This document shows, piece after piece, positions 46,201 to 53,274 of a DNA stretch of 64,000 bases. Both the position numbers and the translations under genes were made by a program. The stretch's first letter is position 1; each line of letters begins with the position of its first letter. The notes beneath the pieces were generated by a model, which made no database searches, had not been told where the DNA came from, and saw only the letters and a list, made by a program, of their open reading frames with translations. The stretch comes from CAZPQK01 sp964588695. Lineage in GTDB: Bacteria; Krumholzibacteriota; Krumholzibacteriia; WVZY01; JAKEHA01. The stretch is taken from NCBI GenBank assembly GCA_964588695.1, contig CAZPQK010000005.1, positions 62,001 to 126,000 of the forward strand, read 5' to 3'.

Positions 46201-46865
46201 AGATGGTCTTCGAGTCGGCATGGGGTGATGGAATTCGCGTTCGTGGAGTGCCTGGCGGTTCCAACGACTTCATATCGGTCGCTGAGTTCAGGGTTTACGA
46301 GTCACCGGACCACGCGCCAACGGGCGCGCCGACGGTGGTCACCTTTTCGCCGACCAGCGGTCCCGAAGGCACGCTGGTAACGCTGACTGGGGCGAATTAC
46401 GTCGACGTTGCCAGTGTAACGCTCGACGGGAGTCCAGTGCCGTTCAACATTATTTCGGCAAGCTACATCGAAGTCGAAGTGCCTGCGGGTGCGTCTTCCG
46501 GTATTTTTCAGGTCAATACGCCGTTGGGTTCGGGGACGAGCCTGTCAGCGTTCACCGTGACGATTCCGACCGGGTCAAAGGCCTCTCTTGCCTGGGGGCT
46601 GCGGCAGAACTATCCCAACCCATTCAACCCGTCGACTACAATCGAGTTCGCGCTGTCCAGCCAGTCGCAGACTCGCGTGGTGATCTACGACGTAACCGGA
46701 CGAAAAGTCAAAACGCTGGTGTCGTCGGTGTTGCCCGCTGGCGTGCACACGTCGTTGTGGACGGGCGTGGATGATCGTGGAACAACTGTGGGGTCGGGCG
46801 TATACTTTGTAGTTTTAGAGGCAAACGGTCTTCGCGAGGCACGCAAGTTAGTCCTGCAGAAGTAG
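43236..46865 (+). CDS. Secreted multidomain protein: glucose/sorbosone dehydrogenase, PKD, split discoidin-like domain with inserted L-type lectin, IPT, C-terminal sorting module
   Basis: A 1209-residue exported protein. I chose the GTG at 43236, five bases after GGAGGT, giving a signal peptide ending VISA followed by Gln. In order: a PQQ-type sugar dehydrogenase propeller (about 24-430; VEKSGVVWIVDNG, GLLGFTLDPDF, WMKGLRNPFRFSI), a PKD domain (WDFGTGDSAF...YTFNSAGTYNVTM), a second Ig-like domain, then a discoidin-like domain whose first half ends at FTEGIHF (~717) and resumes at GGWFESIGLEIR (949). The ~230 residues between are a legume-type lectin (ADGMAFVMQ, FMVELDIWNN). An IPT/TIG domain and QNYPNPFNPSTTIEF plus a FlgD-like domain end the protein. 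A role in binding or oxidising extracellular sugars is likely. Confidence 0.85.
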   Translation: MARCLSGILILFALVPHVISAQTLPAGFYLEDVAPGVTFDLPVATEVSPDGRIFVVEKSGVVWIVDNGVVSATPFIDLSAEVMDHHDRGLLGFTLDPDFDTNGHAYFLYTVDHDGSGDYSRTDVFGRLTRYTASAGDPDVADLSTRTVLIGATWAEGIPACYFSHAPGSLRFGTDGSLLVSAGDGGSYNEVDAGGLYSDCFGTGRFDSSEDIGAFRSQYINSLAGKILRIDPSTGLGYPSNPFYTGNPADNASRVWMKGLRNPFRFSIRNDGALTTGAGDPGTLYIGDVGWGTWEEINVGNGAENWGWPCHEGPNPHGGYQSASPSHSDCSTVGAVDDPSTYYHHNNTNNSFPTGLGGNSIVGGPFYEGTKYPIMYQNKVWYGDYARGWMVFAEYDVSNNFVSQTTFSTDLGPVVDIHSDGNHLYFVNIGDGKVYRLRHSDEDDTPPVAIAAATPNNGPAPLEVQFTGSGSFDPDSPLPLNFVWDFGTGDSAFVADPVYTFNSAGTYNVTMSVTNQSGLTSTYPLVIYSGNTFPSGTIVSPSNGEQFDAFSVVDLVASGSDPEDPEVSLSYAWEVTQIHNAHDHPDFFTAAGKTASFQPGYHGLQYEVFYLRVDLLVTDTGGLTDTTTHYVVVTRDAEQDITPDGTPVALVTAPTGSGNPDIGVIKDGIVPLAGISGPEYQYDTNTGPGHRSDDWVGYTFDDNRHFSRAQFTEGIHFGGAVGDEFDYPDFSDVSAFTLNGEAVQSGSVLRLVPNINNLAGSAFLTTPVTLFDDSSFEMFMQFRMHSGNSADGMAFVMQDVGPSFLGISGGGIGYFDGGGASFMVELDIWNNGSGGNMDDNNDNHVAVFTSETKLAEYLPSYNLDDGNSHGLWLDYDGDNDLLRVFVSNDPGVKPATPAMTVDVDLSAVLGSQAYVGFTAATGGLNEHHDVEAWSFKMGDPDFLAGTGAGGWFESIGLEIRNAGVWTPVNYLSVLKPYESNNGADFETYQMVFESAWGDGIRVRGVPGGSNDFISVAEFRVYESPDHAPTGAPTVVTFSPTSGPEGTLVTLTGANYVDVASVTLDGSPVPFNIISASYIEVEVPAGASSGIFQVNTPLGSGTSLSAFTVTIPTGSKASLAWGLRQNYPNPFNPSTTIEFALSSQSQTRVVIYDVTGRKVKTLVSSVLPAGVHTSLWTGVDDRGTTVGSGVYFVVLEANGLREARKLVLQK

Positions 46866-46895
46866 GTCGTCGTTACACCATAAGAAGGAGACATC

Positions 46896-48146
46896 ATGGC
46901 GAAGCGACTTTTATTACTGGCTCTGGCGGTTACGATTGTAGCCGCGTCCTCGGCCCCGGGATGGTGCCAGGATCCGGGCCCGGAGTGGCAGCTGCAAAGC
47001 AGCGGCACTATCGAATGGCTGTGGGGCGTGTGGGCCAACAGCCCAACCCAGGCATGGGCGGTGGGTTCGTTCGGAACCGCGCTTAGCGGTAACGGGACCA
47101 GTTGGGTGGCAACGCCGACCAACGTCACCGCTACACTGTGCGACGTCTGGGGGTTTAGCAACGACGATGTGTTTGCGGTCGGTACCGCAGGTACGATTAT
47201 CCGCTGGGATGGCTTTCAGTGGAAAGAGATGGCCAGCGGAACCACCGAAGACTTGTTCGGCGTGTGGGGAGATGACAACGAAGACGTCTGGGCGGTTGGG
47301 GCCAACGGAACCTTACTCCACTACACCGAAACGGTTACGGATCGCCGCGTGTTGGAGTGGGTGCCCGTGGCGTCCGGTACTAGCGACGGATTGTTTGACG
47401 TGTGGGGTGCCAACAAGAAAGACATCTTTGCGGTCGGTGTTGGCGGTCAGGTGATTCGCTACGACGGCGAAGAATGGCAGTTGTCGAACACGGGCACGAC
47501 CGAAAACCTCTCCGGGGTTTGGGGTGTTTCGGAAGAAGACGTTTACGCGGTCGGAGATGCTGGCGTCATTCGCCGATTCGACGGCACCAGTTGGAGCGCG
47601 GTTGCATCGGGTCTCCAAACCAACTTGTACAGTGTTTGGGGCGAGGTAAAGAAGAAGAGTAACGGCAACGTGTCAGGTGTGGTGTTTATTGTGGGTCAGG
47701 GCGGTGTTGTTCTGGGTGGCTTGGAGTCGGCTTTCGCTCCGGTGTCCAGTCCAACCCAGAGTGACCTCTTCGCAGTGTTCACGATAGACGACGACGAAGC
47801 CTATGCGGTTGGCCGAACCGGTACCATCGTCCGATACTTTGAGCCCAAGAAGGAATCCCAGCGGTTGGGCAAAGTGCGGCGCCTGCAAATTCAGCCCAAT
47901 CCATTCAACCCAACGGCAACCATTCGTTTTGAGTCGCCCATAGGAGAACCGGCGTCGGTGACCATTTTTGACGTGTCGGGTCGCCAGATTGCAAAGGTGT
48001 TTGAAGGAGTGACCAGCGCCGAAGTCACGTCAGTCACCTGGACCGGGCGCGACGGCGCGGGCAACGCGGTAACTTCGGGGATCTACTTTTCCGTGGTACG
48101 CGTTGGGGAAGATGTCGTCACCCGAAAGATGGTTCTGCTCAAGTAG
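46896..48146 (+). CDS. Secreted beta-propeller protein with C-terminal sorting module
   Basis: A 416-residue exported protein with a strong ribosome-binding site (AAGGAG). The signal peptide is followed by Gln (PGWC then QDPGP). Six or seven repeats of about 43 residues follow, of the form LFGVWG-x-DVWAVGANGTLLHY...W, making a small propeller of a type common in secreted FCB proteins. The last ~90 residues (QIQPNPFNPTATIRFE, VTIFDVSGRQIAKV, TSGIYFSVVRVG) are the C-terminal sorting/FlgD-like module. The function of the propeller is unknown. It lies 30 bases after the lectin gene, so the two may be co-transcribed, and a strong hairpin terminator follows. Confidence 0.82.
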   Translation: MAKRLLLLALAVTIVAASSAPGWCQDPGPEWQLQSSGTIEWLWGVWANSPTQAWAVGSFGTALSGNGTSWVATPTNVTATLCDVWGFSNDDVFAVGTAGTIIRWDGFQWKEMASGTTEDLFGVWGDDNEDVWAVGANGTLLHYTETVTDRRVLEWVPVASGTSDGLFDVWGANKKDIFAVGVGGQVIRYDGEEWQLSNTGTTENLSGVWGVSEEDVYAVGDAGVIRRFDGTSWSAVASGLQTNLYSVWGEVKKKSNGNVSGVVFIVGQGGVVLGGLESAFAPVSSPTQSDLFAVFTIDDDEAYAVGRTGTIVRYFEPKKESQRLGKVRRLQIQPNPFNPTATIRFESPIGEPASVTIFDVSGRQIAKVFEGVTSAEVTSVTWTGRDGAGNAVTSGIYFSVVRVGEDVVTRKMVLLK

Positions 48147-48161
48147 ACATCGGGCTTCGTG

Positions 48162-48209
48162 GCCTCCGCATCGGGGTTGTGCTAACCTTGGTGCGGAGGC
48201 TTTTGTTTT
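48162..48209 (+). terminator. Intrinsic terminator whose stem holds the next gene's ribosome-binding site
   Basis: GCCTCCGCA (48162-48170) pairs perfectly with TGCGGAGGC (48192-48200) over a 21-base loop, followed by TTTTGTTTT. The descending arm contains GGAGG, which lies eight bases before the likely TTG start of the next gene, so the same hairpin could both stop transcription and hide the ribosome-binding site of readthrough mRNA. Confidence 0.8.
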
Positions 48210-49059
48210 GGTACTTCTCTTGTTACGACTGATTGTCATTTGCCTGGTCGCTTTACTTGCTACGAGCTGCGACGTGACCACGGATCCCTGGACAGCTCCT
48301 CCGGTTGACACGTCGGTGGTCCATTACACCTATTCCGTGGTCGATACGTTTCCCCACGACAGCGCGGCTCGCACGCAAGGGCTGGTTTACGTTGCCGGCG
48401 AGTTTATCGAAGGCACCGGGTTCTTTAACGGAGCCACACGTTTGCGACGGGTCTCGGTGGCTGACGGAGCGGTTCTGCAGGAGCAGACGTTCAACCGCTT
48501 CTTTGGCGAGGGCGTTGCCGTTGTTGGTAATCGTATCTATCAACTTAGCTGGCAGCGCGAAGAGTGCTACGTCTATGACTTACCGACATTTGCCACTATC
48601 GACACGCTCTTCTACGACAGCACTCCTCCCAACGGTGGCCCGCCAGATATCGAAGGCTGGGGGCTTACCTTCGACGGTACCCACCTGCTTATGAGTGGGG
48701 GGCCACCGGGGCCCGAGCCCGGCGGTAGCCCGCAGATTGATTTTCGTGACCCGGATACGTTCGCCGTTGTCCGTAGCATCTACGTCAACGACGACGGGAC
48801 CCCGGTGAGTTCGCTGAACGAACTAGAGTTTATCGATGGCCTGGTGTACGCGAACGTGTTTCAGACCACAAACATCGTTGTGTTTCGACCCAGCGACGGC
48901 CAGGTAGTGGCCTGGATCGACCTGGCCGGGCTAAACACATTAAGTTCGCCGGATCAGTACAATGGCATTGCCTACGACGCGGACAGCGACAGATTATTCG
49001 TAACAGGAAAGAACTGGCCGCGACTGTTTCATATTGACTTAGTGGAGGTGGAACCGTGA
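48208..49059 (+). CDS. Glutaminyl-peptide cyclotransferase (propeller type), lipoprotein
   Basis: A 283-residue protein of the plant/bacterial glutamine cyclotransferase family, a five-bladed propeller that turns N-terminal Gln into pyroglutamate. Family phrases are FPHDSAARTQGLVYVAGEFIEGTGFF, RIYQLSWQREECYVYD, GWGLTFDGTHLLMS, LNELEFIDGLVYANVFQT and YNGIAYDADSDRLFVTGKNWP. A hydrophobic start leads to a lipobox-like ALLATSC, so it is probably a periplasmic lipoprotein. The start is uncertain: TTG at 48208 has GGAGG eight bases upstream, TTG at 48220 is an alternative, and there is no ATG or GTG. It follows two genes whose products should carry N-terminal Gln. Confidence 0.88.
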   Translation: MVLLLLRLIVICLVALLATSCDVTTDPWTAPPVDTSVVHYTYSVVDTFPHDSAARTQGLVYVAGEFIEGTGFFNGATRLRRVSVADGAVLQEQTFNRFFGEGVAVVGNRIYQLSWQREECYVYDLPTFATIDTLFYDSTPPNGGPPDIEGWGLTFDGTHLLMSGGPPGPEPGGSPQIDFRDPDTFAVVRSIYVNDDGTPVSSLNELEFIDGLVYANVFQTTNIVVFRPSDGQVVAWIDLAGLNTLSSPDQYNGIAYDADSDRLFVTGKNWPRLFHIDLVEVEP

Positions 49060-49511
49060 TGAGACGTATGTTTGTAATTGCGATTGTCGTGACTGGATTA
49101 GCCAGTGTGTCGGCCGCGGAAACGACAGTTAACGTTCATGACACCGTCGCGACCCTCGATCAGCAACGGCGTGCGGCACTGGTGGCCGCAGATCGCGACG
49201 CCCTAAAGAAGTTAATCGTCACGCACGCAACCTACACCCATTCCAATGGTGTGCTACAAACTCGTACCGAGTTGCTGCGAGCGCTTCGCGAGGGTACGCT
49301 GGACTACCAGAAGATTGTGGTGGATTACGAGAACGCGGTTAGCCGTGGGAACACGGTTGTGATTACCGGTGTGCAGAAGATGGATCTACTGGTGAACGGA
49401 AAGCCTTTAAAGTCGCACAGCGCATTTACCGCGGTATGGTGCCATGCCGACGACGAAAAAGGTTGGCAGATGATCGCCTATCAGTCGACGCCGGTAGCGA
49501 GAACCGAGTAG
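49056..49511 (+). CDS. Secreted NTF2-like (DUF4440/SnoaL) protein
   Basis: A 151-residue exported protein with a signal peptide (MFVIAIVVTGLASVSAA) and a small cone-shaped NTF2-like domain: QQRRAALVAADRDALKKLIVTHATYTHSNG, then TRTELLRALREGTLDYQKI and the closing strands HSAFTAVWCHADDEKGWQMIAYQSTP. Proteins of this group often bind or isomerise small molecules, but this one's function is unknown. The GTG start overlaps the cyclotransferase stop, and GGAGG stands before it; an ATG three bases on is equally possible. Its stop abuts that of the convergent lipase gene. Confidence 0.8.
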   Translation: MMRRMFVIAIVVTGLASVSAAETTVNVHDTVATLDQQRRAALVAADRDALKKLIVTHATYTHSNGVLQTRTELLRALREGTLDYQKIVVDYENAVSRGNTVVITGVQKMDLLVNGKPLKSHSAFTAVWCHADDEKGWQMIAYQSTPVARTE

Positions 49512-51689
49512 CTATTTGAGTAGCATCATTCGCCGCGTCAATTCTCCGTTCGGCGTCGCCAGTCGATAAAAATATGCCCCGCTGGCAACCGGGCGCCCGC
49601 GGTTGTCGGTTCCGTTCCAGCTCACTCGATGAGCGCCCGCCGCCCGCTGCTCGTCGAGCAGCGTTCGCACCAACGCTCCCCTCACATTGAACACGTCCAG
49701 ACGAACCTCGCCGCTGACGGCAAGATCAAAAGCAATGGTCGTGGCCGGGTTGAATGGATTGGGATAGTTCTGCGCCAGCGACGACCGTACCCGGGGGCGA
49801 TCGCCGATTGACGTTGGCGATGCGAAGATCACACCGCGCAAGAACGCTGCGTTTCCCGGAGTCAGTTCCACATGCGGTTCGTTGGCGGCGGGGAAATAGA
49901 CCTCGTCGAAAGGAGAAATCGCCAGAAGATTCGGGTCGCCGTCGATGTCGTAAAACAAGTCCGCGGTGTTCAGGGCCAGCGCACTAATCGTTGGAATAAA
50001 ACAGTGATCGTTGTGCAGCGCGACAATATCTCCGTACGGTGCGGGTACTTCGTCCATTTGTTGCATTGAGTTTCGCGACCCACCCGGAGCGTTGTCGAAT
50101 GGTGCCGGGTTGTTAACGGTTACGCGTAAGTCGGTGTCCGGTAGCGGCCAGATCTGGTCGATCTCGCAGTCGGTTACCATTTGCGATCCACCGTCGGGAA
50201 CCGACCACACGTCGCCAGTGATATCCACCAGGAAACTGTTGTAGTCCCACCGAACGATTTGCGCGCCCGCGTTGAATCCCTGATTGGCCATCGTGCCGCT
50301 CCCGTTGGCTACCGAAACAAGGCGGGGCTGATGCGGCCAGTCGCCGACGGCGGCCAGGTCTCCTGCCCAGGTCAGGCGCGCCTGGTTGGGAATTGCGCTG
50401 GTCGAAGGCGGTGTCGTGTGATGGTAAACCAGCATCTGTCGCGCGGCCGGCCGATCAAGTCGGCTCAGCAGGTAAGCGGCCTCGGCGGATTCGCTTTCGA
50501 AGAAGTCCAGCCAGTACTGGATCCCTAGCGGAATGTTTGCGCCTCCGTGAGGGGCGTCGAACGATATAAAAGTTTCCACCTGATGCGGTATCGCGTTGGT
50601 TTCCATGTAGGCAAGCGCGTAGCGCATGACCAGTCCGCCCATACTCGCGCCGACACCGGTAATCCGAGTTTGCGGACCGACGTGTGTTTGGATTTGGTTC
50701 AGGAGTTCGATGGTTGCAAAAGCGTTGCCTTGTATTGCAAGGGTGGCGTCGGTGAAGTTAAACACCACCGCGTCATAACCGGCGGCGCGAAGGTCTTCGA
50801 TAAGGTTCTGCCCGTTTAGCAAATCGTAAAGTTCATCCCAGTTGGTGGTGTTGTCCAGGTCGAGGCCTTCAAGCACGACCACTGGACGAGTCAATGCGGT
50901 GTGCTCAGGCGAAAGCAATACATAAGCCTCGCCGGTCCGCAGTCCTCCGTTGTAGGGGATGGTGGCCGTTACCGATAGCGTGTCGTCGGGTGCGGGCGCC
51001 GCGAAAGCGCGAACATCGAACGTGGCGGCAGCGTGTCGTAGCTGCCGACCGTCGTAAAGACTCAGCGACAGTTTCTTGCTGCCGGTTTGCGCGTAGCTTA
51101 TCGCAACCGTTTCGCCCATGTTCACTCGCCGTGGGCCGTTACCGTCGTCAAAATCAACCGTGACAAACTCTATGCCTTTGGCGTCGTCCAGCATCCACTC
51201 TTTGGAAAGGTGAAAGCGAACCTTGTCTCCGCGGTAGGTGGTTCTGGCCAAGGGCGCGAACACCAGGGCGCGCTGCGATTGCAGCGGCCCGGTGACCACC
51301 AACTCGTCGGCTTCGATACTGGCGACGCCCGAAACAAGCGCGTCGGCGGGAAGCCGGTCATAGGTGGTGAGAAAAACGCCCAGAGGAATAACGCCGGATT
51401 TGCGGGCTATACGCCTTGCTTCGTTGATGGTCTCTGGCGCTGCGAGCGCGCGATCGGATCCGACGGTGGCGCGTTGAATCTCGTTGACGGCCTGGCGGAA
51501 GCCGGAGAACGAAGCGGGCGGTGCGGTGGGGGAGCCGTCGAATCTTTCAATGCCTGACAGAGGAAGCACGAGGTCGTAGAGCACGCCACTTGGGACATCT
51601 CCGCGAACCGGTAAGCGCGGTGATGCAATGGTCGATGAAACCGTGAATAGCAGGCACAGGGTGAGTAGTCCAAAGTGCTTCAGGGGCAT
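49512..51689 (-). CDS. Secreted alpha/beta-hydrolase (lipase/esterase-like) with C-terminal sorting module
   Basis: A 725-residue exported protein. A signal peptide ends near TIA-SPRLP. A ~210-residue N-terminal region of unknown fold precedes an alpha/beta-hydrolase domain with VVVLEGLDLDN, the nucleophile elbow G-A-S349-M-G and FISFDAPHGGANIP, which resembles triacylglycerol lipases and PGAP1-like esterases. The last ~90 residues (LAQNYPNPFNPATTIAF, LDVFNVRGALVRTL, ASGAYFYRLATPNG) are the type A/FlgD-like sorting module. It probably acts on ester bonds outside the cell. AAGAGGAAG precedes the ATG. Confidence 0.82.
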   Translation of the reverse strand: MPLKHFGLLTLCLLFTVSSTIASPRLPVRGDVPSGVLYDLVLPLSGIERFDGSPTAPPASFSGFRQAVNEIQRATVGSDRALAAPETINEARRIARKSGVIPLGVFLTTYDRLPADALVSGVASIEADELVVTGPLQSQRALVFAPLARTTYRGDKVRFHLSKEWMLDDAKGIEFVTVDFDDGNGPRRVNMGETVAISYAQTGSKKLSLSLYDGRQLRHAAATFDVRAFAAPAPDDTLSVTATIPYNGGLRTGEAYVLLSPEHTALTRPVVVLEGLDLDNTTNWDELYDLLNGQNLIEDLRAAGYDAVVFNFTDATLAIQGNAFATIELLNQIQTHVGPQTRITGVGASMGGLVMRYALAYMETNAIPHQVETFISFDAPHGGANIPLGIQYWLDFFESESAEAAYLLSRLDRPAARQMLVYHHTTPPSTSAIPNQARLTWAGDLAAVGDWPHQPRLVSVANGSGTMANQGFNAGAQIVRWDYNSFLVDITGDVWSVPDGGSQMVTDCEIDQIWPLPDTDLRVTVNNPAPFDNAPGGSRNSMQQMDEVPAPYGDIVALHNDHCFIPTISALALNTADLFYDIDGDPNLLAISPFDEVYFPAANEPHVELTPGNAAFLRGVIFASPTSIGDRPRVRSSLAQNYPNPFNPATTIAFDLAVSGEVRLDVFNVRGALVRTLLDEQRAAGAHRVSWNGTDNRGRPVASGAYFYRLATPNGELTRRMMLLK

Positions 51690-51811
51690 GGCTTCCTCTT
51701 AGGGCTGGAGTAATTGCCTGCTATATTCTACCGTGAAAGCGCTGCAGATACCCGCACTAAGTTAAGGGGCGTAAACGGGAACCTAAACAGAGATTCTACG
51801 TAGGAATCGTT

Positions 51812-52288
51812 ATGAGATGTTTGCCGCTGATACTGTCTATGTTAATCGCGCTACCGGTTGGAGCGTCGGGGCAGTCTCGTCTGCAATTCAGTCTGCGCGA
51901 TGCGGCTACCGAACTGCCGGCCTGGACCACACGCCCGGCCGCACCGGCGGTTCGCGACCTCATGCTCCATCCCCACATGGCAAACCGAGCCGGAGCGGTG
52001 CCGCTAAGCGGTGTTCTAACCACGCAGCCGCTTCACTTTATCGGACTCGAGTCTTACGAACTGACGCGTACCCAAACCATGCTCAATGCGGCGGGCACCG
52101 CCGGTTCGATGGGGATGTTTGTTGGTGCGGTCGGTCAGTTGTTCGGGATGAACGAAAAGACGATATGGTTGATGACCGGCGCGGCTGCCGCCGCTGGAGC
52201 AGCGTGGGGAACCACCGCCGGGTATCAAGACCCCAATTATCGCATTCGCTATCGCTGGTCGGAGCCGGTTTACGATTCACGCCGCTAG
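51812..52288 (+). CDS. Small exported protein of unknown function
   Basis: A 158-residue protein with a signal peptide (MRCLPLILSMLIALPVGASG) followed by Gln. The rest has a hydrophobic, Ala/Gly-rich stretch (IWLMTGAAAAAGAAWGTTAGYQ) that could be a membrane hairpin or glycine-zipper-like segment, after TAGSMGMFVGAVGQLFGM. I do not recognise a family. TAGGAA precedes the ATG. It stands alone between two genes on the opposite strand. Confidence 0.65.
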   Translation: MRCLPLILSMLIALPVGASGQSRLQFSLRDAATELPAWTTRPAAPAVRDLMLHPHMANRAGAVPLSGVLTTQPLHFIGLESYELTRTQTMLNAAGTAGSMGMFVGAVGQLFGMNEKTIWLMTGAAAAAGAAWGTTAGYQDPNYRIRYRWSEPVYDSRR

Positions 52289-52310
52289 CATTCCCGGGCC
52301 GATCGCGAGC

Positions 52311-53093
52311 CTAGCGACCACCGCGCTGAGTTTTCTGCGAACTCAGCAGTGGAGTTGCGGCAGTGAATGTGTGTGCGGGAACTTCGTCGCGTACAGAGAC
52401 TTCGGTGAACTTTGACTTGCCGCGATCATCGGAAAGCTTAATGGGTCCGTAGTTTTTCCAATTTCGCCAGGGCGTGGTCAGCCCAGGAAGCTCCATCGTT
52501 GCATTTTGATAGTATTCCCATTGCGTCACCAGCTTGGTTTGGCGATCCACGAACACGTGGTACTTGTTCTCGGGTGTAAAACCAACGCCATAAAATGTCA
52601 TTTCAATGACGTCCGCTTTGTTGCCGTCGCCGTCAAAGCTCTCGCCGTCGTAGCGCAGAACCACACCCGGATCCTTAAGTTTGAACGGCATGAACAACCA
52701 GTAGCTGTCGTTCACCCACATGCCGTGGGCGGTGGTGAGCAGTTCCGACAGCGAATCGGGATCGGTAATCGCGCGGCCCGCGATCCAGGCCCTGCCACGA
52801 TCGGGATGACCCGTGTTGCTGATGAAAACGTTGCCGCCAGACTCGACGCGAAAGTCGCCGGTGGCTTTGTCCCACACGTGGAAGCGGCGACCAAAGAAGT
52901 TCCATGTTAGATATCGGCAGCTATCCCACGCGGATTGCCCGCCGAGCGCCGCTAACACCTCGTCGGCTATCTCGACCGCGCGCGGGTCGGATCGCGTCGG
53001 GTCGAACGTCGGCGAGTCTTCGCTCATCCCGTCTGCTGCGGCGAGTACGGTGAAGCTGAGAATCAGAGAAACGGCGTAAATGGCTGTCTTCAT
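52311..53093 (-). CDS. Exported DUF6503-like / LolA-like protein
   Basis: A 260-residue exported protein with a signal peptide ending near VLAAADG. Motifs such as EVLAALGGQSAWDSCRYLTWNFFGRRFHVWDKATGDFRVE, WLFMPFKLKDPGV and YHVFVDRQTKLVTQWEYY match a family of periplasmic proteins from FCB bacteria with a half-barrel fold like LolA. It may bind lipids; this is inferred from the fold resemblance only. AGGAAGGAG is a strong ribosome-binding site. Confidence 0.65.
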   Translation of the reverse strand: MKTAIYAVSLILSFTVLAAADGMSEDSPTFDPTRSDPRAVEIADEVLAALGGQSAWDSCRYLTWNFFGRRFHVWDKATGDFRVESGGNVFISNTGHPDRGRAWIAGRAITDPDSLSELLTTAHGMWVNDSYWLFMPFKLKDPGVVLRYDGESFDGDGNKADVIEMTFYGVGFTPENKYHVFVDRQTKLVTQWEYYQNATMELPGLTTPWRNWKNYGPIKLSDDRGKSKFTEVSVRDEVPAHTFTAATPLLSSQKTQRGGR

Positions 53094-53178
53094 GGAGGCT
53101 CCTTCCTGTTCGGTATGGCAACATGTTTTGCCGAGCCTGGCAAGGCCGAACGAGCGACCCGCGCTACCGATTGCGGCG

Positions 53179-53208
53179 TTGACCTTCCGCTTGGCAAGGT
53201 GCTATCCT
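53179..53208 (+). promoter_or_regulatory. Candidate sigma-70 promoter for the valS operon
   Basis: TTGACC (53179-53184) and TATCCT (53203-53208) are 18 bases apart. Transcription would begin near 53215, just before the hairpin at 53222. Confidence 0.5.
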
Positions 53209-53221
53209 CCCCCTTTGCAAA

Positions 53222-53244
53222 GGCTTAGCGCGATGCGCTAAGCC
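53222..53244 (+). promoter_or_regulatory. Perfect 10-bp hairpin in the valS leader
   Basis: GGCTTAGCGC-GAT-GCGCTAAGCC is a perfect inverted repeat with a three-base loop, 30 bases before the valS ATG and near the predicted 5' end of the mRNA. It has no T run, so a stabilising or translational role, or an operator, is likelier than termination. The leader is too short for a T-box. Confidence 0.6.
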
Positions 53245-53274
53245 ATTCTTACCCCATCCCAACCCCGGCATTGT

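Noticed and set aside
53209..53274. T-box riboswitch before valS
   Set aside because: The leader is only about 60 bases, with no T-box sequence and no terminator/antiterminator pair.
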